A DNA stretch of 64,000 nt. Origin: Aquabacterium soli (GTDB lineage: Bacteria > Pseudomonadota > Gammaproteobacteria > Burkholderiales > Burkholderiaceae_C). Position 1 is the first letter of the stretch. Each line of letters starts with the position of its first letter. Where the stretch lies: positions 1 through 64,000 of the forward strand of contig NZ_RSED01000004.1 in the NCBI RefSeq assembly GCF_003933735.1. The letters run 5' to 3'. This document shows positions 41,763 through 52,413 of this stretch, piece by piece. A program made the position numbers and the translations under genes. The notes under the pieces were generated by a model. It searched no databases and had not been told where the DNA came from. It saw only the letters and a program-made list of their open reading frames with translations.

Positions 41763-42405
41763 GCGCTTTGTCGGGGCAGCGCGGGGCGGGGTCTGAGCCG
41801 GCATCCGGCCGGGCTTCAATGTCGGCGGTCCCGCCTTCGGCGTGACTGCTCTGCGGTGCTCGTCCAGGACAGGTGGCTGCGCAACTCGCCCTGCGGGCTC
41901 AGACATGCTCGCCATCCCCTGGCCTGCGGCCAGGGGCAACCTGTCCTTCCCTGCGCGCCTCCGACGCCAACAAGGCGCCCGGCCATATGCCGGCTCAGCC
42001 CTTTGTGCCCCGCTCGCCGCATGCGAAGGAAGCATTCTTTGCCTTGCTTGGGCTGGCGTCTGCCACCACAGACAGGGCAGAGCTTGAACAATGCCCAAGC
42101 GCACAAGCCGCCGCATCACACCTTTGCGCAGGCGAGGAGCCGGGGCACAAAAGGGATGTGGGCACTGGCGGCCGGGGCCTTCGTTGGCGCTGAGAAGCGC
42201 AGTGGCGAGGTGGGCGCGCGCAGCGCGCTTCGTTCATCTGACTGGTCGCAGCTGTCTGAGCGCAGCGGCGAAGCCGCGTAGCGAGTTCTGCGACCCCACC
42301 TCGTCACGAGCATCGCAAGGCAGTCCTGCCGCAGGCAGGACCGACAACACAGGCCCCGGCCGCCAGTGCCCACATCCCTCGCCCCGCGCTGCCCCGACAA
42401 AGCGC
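41763..42405. repeat. Large structured intergenic repeat, copy B
   Basis: A 643-bp element between the convergent binding-protein gene and hisA. Its outer 24-bp arms (41763-41786, beginning GCGCTTTGTCGGGGCAGCG, and 42382-42405) are perfect inverted repeats. A nested pair is at 41999-42012 / 42141-42155. Hairpins lie at 41888-41898, 41916-41936, 42214-42228 and 42265-42277. Blocks 41866-41946 and 42203-42305 match copy A in reverse orientation. Frames across it are low-complexity; I see no gene between 41732 and 42501. Confidence 0.85.
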
Positions 42406-42444
42406 CAGACCACCGCAGGCAAAGGAAGCCACCAGCCAAAAACA

Positions 42445-42466
42445 AAAGCGGCCCGAAAGCCGCTTT
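42445..42466 (-). terminator. Terminator of the his operon, after hisA
   Basis: AAAGCGGC (42445-42452) and GCCGCTTT (42459-42466) form an 8-bp stem with a 6-base loop. On the minus strand it is followed by TTGTTTTTGGC. It sits about 35 bp past the hisA stop. Confidence 0.82.
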
Positions 42467-42501
42467 ATCGCTTGATGCGCCCTCAGGCGCTCAACACCAA
42501 C

Positions 42502-43248
42502 TCAGCCTTCGCCGTTCAGCTCATCAGCCCGAGTCTGCGCCGCCGCGAAATCCAGGTCGCCACTGTAGATGGCCCGACCGCAGATCACGCCTTCGACACC
42601 TTCATCCTCGACCGCACACAGCTTCTCGATGTCAGCAATGTTCGACAACCCACCCGAAGCGATCACCGGCACACTCAGCGCCTGCGCCAGCTTCACCGTG
42701 GCCTCGATGTTGATGCCGGTGAGCATGCCATCACGACCGATGTCGGTATAGATGATGCCCTCGACACCGTAGTCCTCGAACTTCTTGGCCAGGTCGACCA
42801 CTTCATGGCCCGACAGCTTGCTCCAGCCATCGGTCGCCACCTTGCCGTCCTTGGCGTCCAGGCCCACGATGATGTGGCCGCCGAATGCGCTGCAGGCATC
42901 CTTCAGGAAACCGGGGTTCTTGACCGCCGCCGTGCCGATGATGACGTAGCTCAGGCCGTCATCGAGGTAGCGCTCGATGGTGTCCAGGTCACGGATGCCG
43001 CCGCCCAGCTGCACCGGGATCTCGTCACCCACCTCTTTGATGATGGCCTTGATGGCCGCCTCATTGACCGGCTTGCCTGCAAAGGCCCCGTTCAAGTCCA
43101 CCAGGTGCAGGCGCCGGGCGCCCGCTTCCAGCCATCGTCGGGCCATCGCGGCCGGATCCTCGCCGAAGGTGGTGGAGTCGTTCATGTCGCCTTGTTTGAG
43201 GCGCACGCATTTGCCGTCTTTCAGGTCAATCGCGGGGATCAGCAGCAT
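42502..43248 (-). CDS. hisA: ProFAR isomerase
   Basis: A 248-aa TIM-barrel enzyme for the fourth step of histidine synthesis, isomerising ProFAR to [25 protein letters not shown] carries the catalytic Asp; [16 protein letters not shown] the second Asp. Phosphate loops [11 protein letters not shown] and ASGGLSN are intact. It is the last gene of the hisG-D-C-B-H-A run. hisF, which normally follows, is 3.2 kb away beyond repeat B. Confidence 0.97.
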   Translation of the reverse strand: MLLIPAIDLKDGKCVRLKQGDMNDSTTFGEDPAAMARRWLEAGARRLHLVDLNGAFAGKPVNEAAIKAIIKEVGDEIPVQLGGGIRDLDTIERYLDDGLSYVIIGTAAVKNPGFLKDACSAFGGHIIVGLDAKDGKVATDGWSKLSGHEVVDLAKKFEDYGVEGIIYTDIGRDGMLTGINIEATVKLAQALSVPVIASGGLSNIADIEKLCAVEDEGVEGVICGRAIYSGDLDFAAAQTRADELNGEG

Positions 43249-43318
43249 GGCTGTGGTGCCAGAGGGGTGGAGAAAAGGGTAGGAAATCGAACCGGGGCGT
43301 ACAGCGCAGCCACGGGGT

Positions 43319-43999
43319 TCACGGCCGCCACGTCAGAAAATTGCGGTACAGCGCCAAACCATGCGCCGCGCTCTTTTCCGGGTGGAACTGTGTCGCGAAA
43401 ATATTATCCCGGGCCACCGCGCAGGTAAAGCGTGAGCCGTAGTCGGTCTCGCCAGCGCTGTGTTGGGGATTATCCACAACCGCGTGGTAGCTGTGGACGA
43501 AATAGAAGTAGCTGTCCTGGGGGATGCCAGCCCACACCGGGTGGACTTGCCCGCCGTGGTTCGCAGGCTGGTGCACCCTGTTCCAGCCCATCTGGGGCAC
43601 CTTGTAGCGGCTGCCGTCGGGCTGGGTCTGGCCTTCCAGGCGGAAGCGGACCACGCGGCCAGGCAGCAGGCCCAGGCCGGGGGTGTCCTGCTCTTCGCTG
43701 TGCTCCAGCAGCATCTGCATGCCCACGCACACGCCCATCAGGGGCTTGCGGCTGGCGGCATCGAGCACGGCCTGCAGCAGGCCGCCGCCATGGGCTTCAC
43801 GCAGCTCGCGCATGCAATCGCGCATGGCGCCCTGCCCCGGCAGCACGACGCGCTCGGCGGCCAGCACCACCTCGGGGTCGTTGGTGACCACCACCTTCAG
43901 GCCTTCCAGGCCCTGGGCGGCGTGCTGCACCGCCTGGGACACCGAACGCAGGTTGCCCATGCCGTAATCGATGACGGCCACGGTCGAAGCGGGGTTCAT
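43319..43999 (-). CDS. hisH: Imidazole glycerol phosphate synthase, glutaminase subunit
   Basis: A 226-aa class I glutamine amidotransferase supplying ammonia to HisF. Nucleophile Cys in [10 protein letters not shown]; catalytic His and Glu in [24 protein letters not shown] and VVLPGQGAM are typical. A few residues longer than the E. coli form. In the same operon as hisB and hisA. Confidence 0.97.
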   Translation of the reverse strand: MNPASTVAVIDYGMGNLRSVSQAVQHAAQGLEGLKVVVTNDPEVVLAAERVVLPGQGAMRDCMRELREAHGGGLLQAVLDAASRKPLMGVCVGMQMLLEHSEEQDTPGLGLLPGRVVRFRLEGQTQPDGSRYKVPQMGWNRVHQPANHGGQVHPVWAGIPQDSYFYFVHSYHAVVDNPQHSAGETDYGSRFTCAVARDNIFATQFHPEKSAAHGLALYRNFLTWRP

Positions 44000-44057
44000 G
44001 GGATCAGGAAAAAGCAGGAGAAATCGATAGGACGGATCGGGGCAGCGCCCATGGCGC

Positions 44058-44681
44058 TCACAGCGAGCCCTTGGTCGAGGGGATCACACCGGCCATGCGG
44101 GGGTCGCGCTCGAGCGCGCCGCGCAGGGCACGGGCAAAGGCCTTGAACACGGTCTCACACTGGTGGTGTGCGTTCACGCCACGCAGATTGTCGATGTGCA
44201 AGGTGACGCCCGCGTGGTTGACGAAACCCTGGAAGAACTCGAAGGTGAGCTGGGTGTCGAAGCCGCCAATGCTGCCGGCCGTGAAGGGCACGTGCATGGT
44301 CAGGCCGGGGCGGCCGGAGAAATCGATCACCACGCGCGACAGGGCCTCGTCGAGGGGCACATAGGCATGGCCATAGCGGCGGATGCCCTTCTTGTCGCCC
44401 ACGGCCTTGGCCACGGCCTGGCCCAGGGTGATGCCGACGTCTTCCACCGTGTGGTGGCCGTCGATGTGCAGATCGCCCTTGGCATCGATGTCGAGGTCGA
44501 TCAGCCCGTGGCGGGCGATCTGGTCGAGCATGTGGTCGAAGAAGCCGATGCCGGTGGCCAGGCGGGCCGTGCCGGCGCCGTCCAGGTTGACGCGCACGGT
44601 GATCTGGGTTTCCGCGGTGTTGCGGGCGACCTCGGCCACGCGGTCAGCGGTGCCTGGGGCGGTCATGTCGGAAGCGTTCAT
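44058..44681 (-). CDS. hisB: Imidazoleglycerol-phosphate dehydratase
   Basis: A 207-aa single-function dehydratase (no HisB-N phosphatase domain). The two His-rich manganese motifs [14 protein letters not shown] and [19 protein letters not shown] are intact, as is [17 protein letters not shown]. The start ATG 44681 overlaps the hisC stop by 4 bp, supporting it over ATG 44666. Confidence 0.97.
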   Translation of the reverse strand: MNASDMTAPGTADRVAEVARNTAETQITVRVNLDGAGTARLATGIGFFDHMLDQIARHGLIDLDIDAKGDLHIDGHHTVEDVGITLGQAVAKAVGDKKGIRRYGHAYVPLDEALSRVVIDFSGRPGLTMHVPFTAGSIGGFDTQLTFEFFQGFVNHAGVTLHIDNLRGVNAHHQCETVFKAFARALRGALERDPRMAGVIPSTKGSL

Positions 44682-45781
44682 GCAGCGGATGGGGATGTCA
44701 GGGGCTCGCGCAGGAGATCGGCCAGCGCGGCCATCAGGGCGTCGTTCTCTGCGGGCAGGCCCACGGTCAGACGGATGCAGTTTGCCAGCAAACGGTGTAA
44801 TCCAGACACATTTTTGATCAGGATCCCCCGCTGTTTGAGGGCGGCGAAGGTGCTGGCGGCGTCGTTCACGCGCACCAGGATCATGTTGGCCTGGCTGGGA
44901 TAGGCCTGGGCACCGGGCAGCGTGGCCAAAAAAGACTGCAGGCGCTCGCGCTCGGCCTTGATCACGCCCGCCTGGCGGGTGAACTCGGCTTCGTGATCGA
45001 GTGCGAACAGCGCGGCCTCCGTGTTGAGCACGCTGATGTTGTAGGGCGGGCGCACCTTGTCGACCTGCTCGATCAGGTCGGCGCGGCCCAGCATGTAGCC
45101 CAGGCGGATGCCGGCCAGGCCGAATTTGGACAGGGTGCGCATCAGCAGCACGTGCGGGTGCTGCTGCAGCCGATCCAGGTAGCTCTTGCTCGCAAAGGGC
45201 TGGTAGGCCTCGTCGATCACGACCAGGCCCTGGCCGTTGGCCGCCACGGCCTGCACCACCTGCTCGATGGCCGCGTCGTCCCACAGGTTGGCCGTGGGGT
45301 TGTTCGGGTAGGCGATGTAGGTGATGGCCGGGCGGTGCTCACGCACGGCGGCCACCATGGCGGCGGCGTCCAGTTCGAAATCGGGGGTGAGCGGCACGCT
45401 GACGAAGCGCAGGCCCTGCAGGGTGGCCGACATCTCGTACATGACAAAGCCGGGCAAGGGGGCCAGCACGGTGGCGCCGGGCTTGGCGCAGGCCAGCGAG
45501 AGCAGCGAGATCAGTTCATCGGAGCCGTTGCCCAGCACCAGGCCGAAACCGTCGGGCACCTGGGCGTGGCGGCGCAGCGCCGCCTGCAAATCATTGATGC
45601 GGGGGCCGGGATAGCGGTTCAGCGCCACGGCGCCCAGGCGCCTGCCCAACTCGTCCTGCAGTTCGGGCGTCAGCGCGAAGGGGTTCTCCATCGCGTCCAG
45701 CTTGATGAAGCCAGCGGCGTCCTGCACATGGTAGGCATGCAGGGCCCGCACGTCGGGGCGGAAGGTGTCGAGCAGGCTCAT
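44678..45781 (-). CDS. hisC: Histidinol-phosphate aminotransferase
   Basis: A 367-aa PLP-dependent aminotransferase. [13 protein letters not shown], the cofactor region [35 protein letters not shown] and the PLP Lys in [17 protein letters not shown] are all present. Overlaps hisB downstream; hisD is 6 bp upstream. Confidence 0.97.
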   Translation of the reverse strand: MSLLDTFRPDVRALHAYHVQDAAGFIKLDAMENPFALTPELQDELGRRLGAVALNRYPGPRINDLQAALRRHAQVPDGFGLVLGNGSDELISLLSLACAKPGATVLAPLPGFVMYEMSATLQGLRFVSVPLTPDFELDAAAMVAAVREHRPAITYIAYPNNPTANLWDDAAIEQVVQAVAANGQGLVVIDEAYQPFASKSYLDRLQQHPHVLLMRTLSKFGLAGIRLGYMLGRADLIEQVDKVRPPYNISVLNTEAALFALDHEAEFTRQAGVIKAERERLQSFLATLPGAQAYPSQANMILVRVNDAASTFAALKQRGILIKNVSGLHRLLANCIRLTVGLPAENDALMAALADLLREPLTSPSAA

Positions 45782-45787
45782 GGCGCT

Positions 45788-47101
45788 TTATTTCTTCAGG
45801 CGGAACTCAGCGGCCTGGGCATGGGCCTGAAGACCCTCGCCATAGGCCAGCACCGCGGCTGTCTTGCCCAGCACCTGGGCGCCTGCCTCGCTCACCTCGA
45901 TCAGGCTGGAGCGCTTCTGGAAGTCGTACACGCCCAGCGGCGACGAGAAGCGCGCCGTGCCCGACGTGGGCAGCACGTGGTTGGGGCCGGCGCAGTAGTC
46001 GCCCAGCGATTCGCTGGTGTAGGCGCCCAGGAAGATGGCGCCGGCGTGCTTGAGCAGCGGCTCCCAGCGGTGCGGCTCGTTGCTGGACACCTCCAGGTGC
46101 TCCGGCGCGATGCGGTTGCTGATGGCGCAGGCCTCTTCCATGTCGCGCGTGAGGATCAGCGCGCCACGGCCCTCCAGCGACGCGCGGATGATGTCGGCGC
46201 GGGGCATGGTGGGCAGCAGGCGGTCGATCTCGGCCTTGACCTGGGCGATGTAGCCGGCATCGGGGCTCAGCAGGATGCTCTGCGCCAGCTCGTCGTGCTC
46301 GGCCTGGCTGAACAGGTCCATGGCCACCCAGTCGGGCGGCGTGGTGCCGTCGGCCAGCACCAGGATCTCGCTGGGGCCGGCGATCATGTCGATGCCGACC
46401 TGGCCGAACACGTGCTTCTTGGCGCTGGCCACGTAGGCGTTGCCCGGGCCGGTGATCTTGTCGACCTTGGGGATGGTGGCCGTGCCGTAGGCCAGCGCGC
46501 CCACGGCCTGCGCACCGCCCACCGTGAAGGCGCGCGTGACGCCGGCCACGTGGGCAGCGGCCAGCACCAGCGGGTTCTTCTCGCCGCGCGGGGTGGGCAC
46601 GACCATGATGATCTCGCCGACACCGGCCACGTGGGCGGGGATGGCGTTCATCAGCACCGACGACGGGTAGGCCGCCTTGCCACCGGGCACGTAGATGCCG
46701 ACGCGGTCCAGCGGCGTGACCTTCTGGCCCAGCAGGGTGCCGTCTTCGTCGCGGTACTGCCAGCTCAGGCCGCAGGCCTCTTTCTGGCGCTCGTGGTAGC
46801 TGCGAACGCGGCGGGCGGCCGATTCGAGCGCCTCGCGCTGCTCGGCGGGCAGGCCGTCGAAGGCGGCCTTGAGCTCGGTGGCGGTGAGCTCCAGCGCCGT
46901 CATCGACGCGGCGTCGAGGTGGTCGAAACGGGCGGTGTATTCCAGCACGGCGGCATCGCCGCGCAGCCGCACGTCGGCCAGGATGGCGCCGACGCGCTCC
47001 TCGATGGCCACGTCCGTCTCGGCCGACCAATGCAGCACGCGCGCAAAGGCGGCGTCGAAGTCGGGTTGGGCGGTGGACAGTTGGCGGATCTGGACAGTCA
47101 T
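45788..47101 (-). CDS. hisD: Histidinol dehydrogenase
   Basis: A 437-aa zinc enzyme for the last two steps of histidine synthesis. Conserved [73 protein letters not shown] and the catalytic EHLEVSS region with [23 protein letters not shown] start at ATG 47101 (MTVQIRQL). The 110-bp gap to hisG holds no gene. Confidence 0.97.
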   Translation of the reverse strand: MTVQIRQLSTAQPDFDAAFARVLHWSAETDVAIEERVGAILADVRLRGDAAVLEYTARFDHLDAASMTALELTATELKAAFDGLPAEQREALESAARRVRSYHERQKEACGLSWQYRDEDGTLLGQKVTPLDRVGIYVPGGKAAYPSSVLMNAIPAHVAGVGEIIMVVPTPRGEKNPLVLAAAHVAGVTRAFTVGGAQAVGALAYGTATIPKVDKITGPGNAYVASAKKHVFGQVGIDMIAGPSEILVLADGTTPPDWVAMDLFSQAEHDELAQSILLSPDAGYIAQVKAEIDRLLPTMPRADIIRASLEGRGALILTRDMEEACAISNRIAPEHLEVSSNEPHRWEPLLKHAGAIFLGAYTSESLGDYCAGPNHVLPTSGTARFSSPLGVYDFQKRSSLIEVSEAGAQVLGKTAAVLAYGEGLQAHAQAAEFRLKK

Positions 47102-47211
47102 GGAGCCAAGGATCTCAGATTTGCGGGATTCGTGGAGCGGTGCGGCAATGGGATCTCGCGATCGGCGCCATAGGGCGCCGGCCACGGCTCAGGCCATGGC
47201 CGGGCCGGTCA

Positions 47212-47850
47212 TCAAGCCGGGATCGCCGATTGGAAGGCCTCGATCAGTCGGCGGATCGGCTCGCGCTTGAGCTTGAGCGCCGCCTGGTTGACCACCAGGC
47301 GCGAGCTGATCGGCATGATGTGCTCGACCTCGACCAGCTTGTTGGCCTTGAGCGTGCTGCCCGTGGACACCAGGTCGACGATGGCGTCGGCCAGGCCGAT
47401 CAGCGGGGCCAGCTCCATCGAGCCGTACAGCTTGATCAGGTCCACGTGCACGCCCTTGTCGGCGAAATGCTGGCGGGCGATGGTCGTGTACTTGGTGGCC
47501 ACGCGGATGCGCGAGCCCTGCTTCACGGCCGCCGCGTAGTCGAAATCGACCGGCACGGCCACGCTCATGCGGCATTTGGCGATGTTGAGATCCAGCGGCT
47601 GGTAGAGGTTGTCGCCGCCGTGCTCGATCAGCACGTCCTTGCCGGCCACGCCCAGGTCGGCGCCACCGTACTCCACATAGGTGGGCACGTCGGTGGCGCG
47701 CACCAGCACCACGCGCACGTCGTCGCGGGTGGTGGGCAGGATAAGCTTGCGGGATTTTTCAGGGTCTTCGGTGACCTCGATGCCGGCCGCGGCCAGCAGC
47801 GGCAGCGTCTCTTCGAAGATGCGTCCTTTGGAGAGTGCGAGGGTGATCAT
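47212..47850 (-). CDS. hisG: ATP phosphoribosyltransferase, short form (HisG-S)
   Basis: A 212-aa catalytic subunit for the first, committed step of histidine synthesis. [35 protein letters not shown] and the PRPP-binding [13 protein letters not shown] are present. It lacks the C-terminal regulatory domain, so by family rule it needs HisZ for activity and histidine feedback. hisZ is not in the window. First his gene, 5 bp after murA. Confidence 0.97.
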   Translation of the reverse strand: MITLALSKGRIFEETLPLLAAAGIEVTEDPEKSRKLILPTTRDDVRVVLVRATDVPTYVEYGGADLGVAGKDVLIEHGGDNLYQPLDLNIAKCRMSVAVPVDFDYAAAVKQGSRIRVATKYTTIARQHFADKGVHVDLIKLYGSMELAPLIGLADAIVDLVSTGSTLKANKLVEVEHIMPISSRLVVNQAALKLKREPIRRLIEAFQSAIPA

Positions 47851-47855
47851 GTGCT

Positions 47856-49154
<1,299 letters not shown>

Positions 49155-49238
49155 GAAAACACAAAGGGCGCGAGGCCGCCACGGGGAGCGGATCGCGCCA
49201 TCAGCCTCAGGTAAGGGTCAAGCAAACAACACAGGCAG

Positions 49239-49496
49239 TCACGACGCGGCGCTGTCCTGGGCGGCCCATTCGGCCGGGGTCAGGGTCTTCATCGACAGGG
49301 CGTGGATCTGCTCGCGCATTCTATCGCCCAGGGCCTGGTAGACGCGCTGGTGACGCGCGATGCGGGCCTTGCCGTCGAATTCGGCCGAGACGATGGTGGC
49401 GAAGAAGTGGCGTCCATCACCTTCGACATGCAGGTGGGTGCAGGGCAGGCCGGCTTCGATGAACTGCTGGACCTCGGCGGCGGTGGGATCGGCCAT
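49239..49496 (-). CDS. BolA family protein (IbaG-like)
   Basis: An 85-aa protein with the BolA fold: VQQFIEAGLPCTHLHVEGDGRHFFATIVSAEFDGKARIARHQRVYQALGDRM. The conserved C-terminal His is in EQIHALSMKTLTP. Family members bind Fe-S clusters with monothiol glutaredoxins. Position just upstream of murA is the IbaG position. Confidence 0.94.
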   Translation of the reverse strand: MADPTAAEVQQFIEAGLPCTHLHVEGDGRHFFATIVSAEFDGKARIARHQRVYQALGDRMREQIHALSMKTLTPAEWAAQDSAAS

Positions 49497-49544
49497 GGAA
49501 AATCTCGTGATGTGGAATATGAAAACAGGCGTAAGGATGCGCCG

Positions 49545-50318
49545 TCAATGCCGGATTTTGTACCCGGTCTTGAGCAATTGCAGCGCGATGGCCGAGACGA
49601 TGACGGTGGCACTGCCCACCACGCCCAGGCTGATCCATGGGCTGACGTCGCTGGCGCCGAAGAATCCGCGCCGGAAGCCGTCGATCAGATAGAAAAACGG
49701 ATTCAGGTGCGACAGCCCCTGCCAGAAGCTCGGCAGCGAGTGCACCGAATAGAACACGCCCGACAGGAACGTCATCGGCACGATGATGAAGTTCTGGAAC
49801 AGGGCCATCTGGTCGAACTTCTCGGCCCACAGGCCGGCGATGAGGCCCAGGGCGCCCAGCAAGGCGCCGCCCAGCACGGCGAAGCTCAAGGCCCACCAGG
49901 GTTCGGCCAGCCCGGGCGGCGCGAACCAGGCCGTGACGGCCAGCACGCCCGCCCCTACCGCCAGCCCGCGCACCAGCGAGGCGCCCACATAGGCCAGGAA
50001 CCAGGCCCGGTGCGACAGCGGGCTCAAGAGTACGAACACCAGGTTGCCGGTGATCTTGCTCTGGATCAGCGACGAAGAGCTGTTGGCGAAGGCGTTCTGC
50101 AGCAGGCTCATCATCACCAGGCCGGGGATGAGGAAGCTGGTGTAGCCCACGCCCTTGAACACCTGCACGTGGTCTTCCAGCACATGGCCGAAGATCAGCA
50201 GGTAGAGCACGGCCGTGAGCACGGGCGCGCCCACGGTCTGCAAGCCGACCTTCCAGAAGCGCAGCACCTCCTTGCGGAACAACGGCGCGGCGCCGGTGAC
50301 GCTGTCAGCCCAGTTCAT
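49545..50318 (-). CDS. ABC-2 type transporter permease (YadH-like)
   Basis: A 257-aa membrane protein with about six helices. LFRKEVLRFWKVGLQTVGAPVLTAVLYLLIFG opens it and NFIIVPMTFLSGVFYSVHSLPSFWQGLSHLNPFFYLIDGFRRGFFG is the ABC-2 signature region. The start overlaps the ATPase gene by 4 bp. The exported substrate is unknown. Confidence 0.94.
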   Translation of the reverse strand: MNWADSVTGAAPLFRKEVLRFWKVGLQTVGAPVLTAVLYLLIFGHVLEDHVQVFKGVGYTSFLIPGLVMMSLLQNAFANSSSSLIQSKITGNLVFVLLSPLSHRAWFLAYVGASLVRGLAVGAGVLAVTAWFAPPGLAEPWWALSFAVLGGALLGALGLIAGLWAEKFDQMALFQNFIIVPMTFLSGVFYSVHSLPSFWQGLSHLNPFFYLIDGFRRGFFGASDVSPWISLGVVGSATVIVSAIALQLLKTGYKIRH

Positions 50319-51274
50319 GCCGGCACCTCCGCGGTGACGGGTGAACGGGCAGATGCACTGCCCTGCCCCTGCATGATGGCCAGGAAGACATCTTCCAGGT
50401 CGGCGCGGCCGATCTCCAAGTCTTCGATGCGGCACTGGGCCTGGCGCAGCTCGGCCAGCAGTTGCTCGACCTCGGTGGCATCGTGCGCGGCGATCTGCAC
50501 CACACGGCCGGTGATGCGAGCCCGAGCAGCCAGCACCAGGGGGAGCGCATCATCGGTCTTGAAGCGCAGCATGGTGTGGGCCGTGCTGGCCAGCAGGGTG
50601 GAGGTGCGCTCCAGCGCCACCAGCTCGCCCTGCTTGAGCATGCCGATGCGGTGGCACAGGGCCTCGGCCTCTTCCAGGTAGTGGGTGGTCAGCAGCACGG
50701 TGTGGCCTTCGCGGTTCAGGCGGGCGATGAAATGCCACAGGGTCTGGCGCAACTCCACGTCCACGCCGGCGGTGGGCTCGTCCAGCACGATCACGGGGGG
50801 CTTGTGCACCAGGGCCTGGGCCACCAGCACACGGCGCTTCATGCCGCCCGACAGCTGACGCATGTTGGCATCGGCCTTGTCCAGCAGGCCCAGGTTGTCC
50901 AGCAGCTCGTCGATCCAGTCGTCGTTGCGGCGCACGCCGAAGTAGCCGCTCTGGATGCGCAGGGTCTCGCGCACCGAGAAGAAGGGGTCGAACACCAGCT
51001 CCTGCGGCACCACGCCCAGGGCGCGGCGGGCGGCCTGGTAGTCGCGGCGCACGTCGTGGCCATGCACCAGGGCCTGGCCCCCACTGGCGCGCGACAGGCC
51101 GGCCAGGATGCTGATCAGCGTGGTCTTGCCCGCGCCGTTGGGGCCCAGCAGGCCGAAGAATTCGCCTTGGGGGATGTCGAAGCTCACGCCTTTGAGTGCA
51201 TGCAGCGTGCGGCCGCCGGCATCGTAGGTTTTCGTGACGTTTTGAAAGGTGATGGCGCTCATGGGAGGCGACAA
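50315..51274 (-). CDS. ABC exporter ATP-binding protein (YadG-like)
   Basis: A 319-aa ATPase partner of the following permease. Walker A LLGPNGAGKTTLI, Q-loop VVPQELVFDP, signature LSGGMKRRVLVAQAL, Walker B PVIVLDEPTAGVD and switch His in LLTTHYLEEAE are all intact. A C-terminal extension of about 100 residues is typical of ABC-2 ATPases. Transcribed away from the TetR gene 31 bp upstream, which may regulate it. Confidence 0.95.
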   Translation of the reverse strand: MSPPMSAITFQNVTKTYDAGGRTLHALKGVSFDIPQGEFFGLLGPNGAGKTTLISILAGLSRASGGQALVHGHDVRRDYQAARRALGVVPQELVFDPFFSVRETLRIQSGYFGVRRNDDWIDELLDNLGLLDKADANMRQLSGGMKRRVLVAQALVHKPPVIVLDEPTAGVDVELRQTLWHFIARLNREGHTVLLTTHYLEEAEALCHRIGMLKQGELVALERTSTLLASTAHTMLRFKTDDALPLVLAARARITGRVVQIAAHDATEVEQLLAELRQAQCRIEDLEIGRADLEDVFLAIMQGQGSASARSPVTAEVPA

Positions 51275-51304
51275 TTGTAGGAGTCACCGGTCACACTGCC
51301 TTCA

Positions 51305-52054
51305 ATGACAGCCAAAAGACCCCGCCGTACCGCCGAACGCATCCTGGACGTGACCCTGGCGATGTTCAACCGGTTCGGCGAACCCAATGTCTCCACCAGC
51401 CAGCTGTGTGGCGAGCTCGGCATCAGCCCGGGCAACTTGTTCTACCACCACCCCACCCGGGATGCGCTGGTGGCGGGGCTGTTCGCGCGCTACCAGGCCG
51501 ATCTGGAACAGGCGCTGGAGGTCGCCGCCACGGACACGGGCGCAGCCGCAGCCCCCGAAGAGCCCACGCCCGGGGCGCCCTGGTGGCAAGAGGCCAGTCC
51601 CACCCTGGCTCACCTGGCCCACCTGGCCGATGCACTGGCACATACGGCGTGGGTGTACCGCTTCCTGTTCCGCGACCTGAGCGACCTGGTCTCCCGCCAC
51701 CGCGTGCTGGAAGAAGGCCTGCCACCGCTGCTGCGCCGCCAGGCGCAGGCGCTGCAGCTGGCACTGCGTGCCCTGCCCTGGCGTGGCCCCGAGGTGGACG
51801 ACGCGGCCCTGGCGGTGTGGGCAGGCCACATGCTGGCCAGCCTGACCAACAGCACCGGCCTGGATGGCGCGCTGGACCCGCGCGAGCACCTGCGCCAGAC
51901 CGGCCCGCACGCCGTGGACATGGCCGTGGGCCGTGCGCTGGGCCTGTTGCGCCCCAGCCTCGCCGAGCCCGATGCGCAGCTGCTGGGCCGGCATCTGATC
52001 CAACCCACCCAATTGGGGATGGACCCCTGGTGGCTGGCCCCCGCGGGCGGCTAA
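51305..52054 (+). CDS. TetR family transcriptional regulator
   Basis: A 249-aa protein with an N-terminal TetR helix-turn-helix: RTAERILDVTLAMFNRFGEPNVSTSQLCGELGISPGNLFYHHPTRDALVAGLF. The ligand domain is large and Ala/Leu-rich with no known signature. Divergent from the YadGH-type exporter with only 30 bp between, a classic layout for local repression. Confidence 0.9.
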   Translation: MTAKRPRRTAERILDVTLAMFNRFGEPNVSTSQLCGELGISPGNLFYHHPTRDALVAGLFARYQADLEQALEVAATDTGAAAAPEEPTPGAPWWQEASPTLAHLAHLADALAHTAWVYRFLFRDLSDLVSRHRVLEEGLPPLLRRQAQALQLALRALPWRGPEVDDAALAVWAGHMLASLTNSTGLDGALDPREHLRQTGPHAVDMAVGRALGLLRPSLAEPDAQLLGRHLIQPTQLGMDPWWLAPAGG

Positions 52055-52097
52055 GATCCGGGTTTCCAAGAACACCGACACGCCGTTAGGAGACACG

Positions 52098-52358
52098 ATG
52101 TCCGACCTGAAAGCCCGCTTCGACCAAGCCATGGCCGATTCCAAGCAACTGTCCGCCAAGCCCGACAACAACACCCTGCTGCAGATCTACTCGCTGTTCA
52201 AGCAAGGCAGCGTGGGCGACGTGCAGGGCGAGCGCCCCGGCATGATGGATTTCGTGGGCCGCGCCAAGTACGACGCCTGGGCCGGCCTCAAGGGCAAGAG
52301 CCCTGAGCAGGCCCAGCAGGCCTACATCGACCTGATCGAGTCGCTCAAGGCCAAGTAA
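52098..52358 (+). CDS. Acyl-CoA-binding protein
   Basis: An 86-aa four-helix protein that binds long-chain acyl-CoA: FDQAMADSKQLSAKPDNNTLLQIYSLFKQGSVGDV, then FVGRAKYDAWAGLKGKSPEQAQQAYIDLIESL. The YSLFKQ and KYDAW segments carry the ligand contacts. GTTAGGAGACACG precedes the ATG. Followed by a shared terminator. Confidence 0.95.
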   Translation: MSDLKARFDQAMADSKQLSAKPDNNTLLQIYSLFKQGSVGDVQGERPGMMDFVGRAKYDAWAGLKGKSPEQAQQAYIDLIESLKAK

Positions 52359-52381
52359 GCCACCGAGCGCCCCGACCCAGA

Positions 52382-52413
52382 AGCCTCAGGCGGCCGATGC
52401 GCCACCTGAGGCT
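52382..52413. terminator. Bidirectional terminator between ACBP and PHA-system genes
   Basis: AGCCTCAGG (52382-52390) and CCTGAGGCT (52405-52413) form a 9-bp stem followed by TTTTC on the plus strand. It overlaps the last codons of the minus-strand gene, so that gene's end is built into the stem. Confidence 0.78.

Noticed and set aside
41745..43428. Long open frames crossing repeat B and running into hisA/hisH antisense
   Set aside because: They cover the antisense of intact enzymes and the repeat, with no domain and no ribosome site; high GC keeps antisense frames open throughout this genome.
44058..45284. A 408-codon minus-strand frame that would fuse a new N-terminus to HisB
   Set aside because: The extra N-terminus is hisC read in the wrong frame. 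The ATG at 44681 overlapping the hisC stop gives a normal HisB.
44993..47173. A 726-codon plus-strand open frame antisense to hisC and hisD
   Set aside because: Composition is that of an antisense shadow (His/Gln/Val-rich), and both minus-strand genes are intact with active-site motifs.
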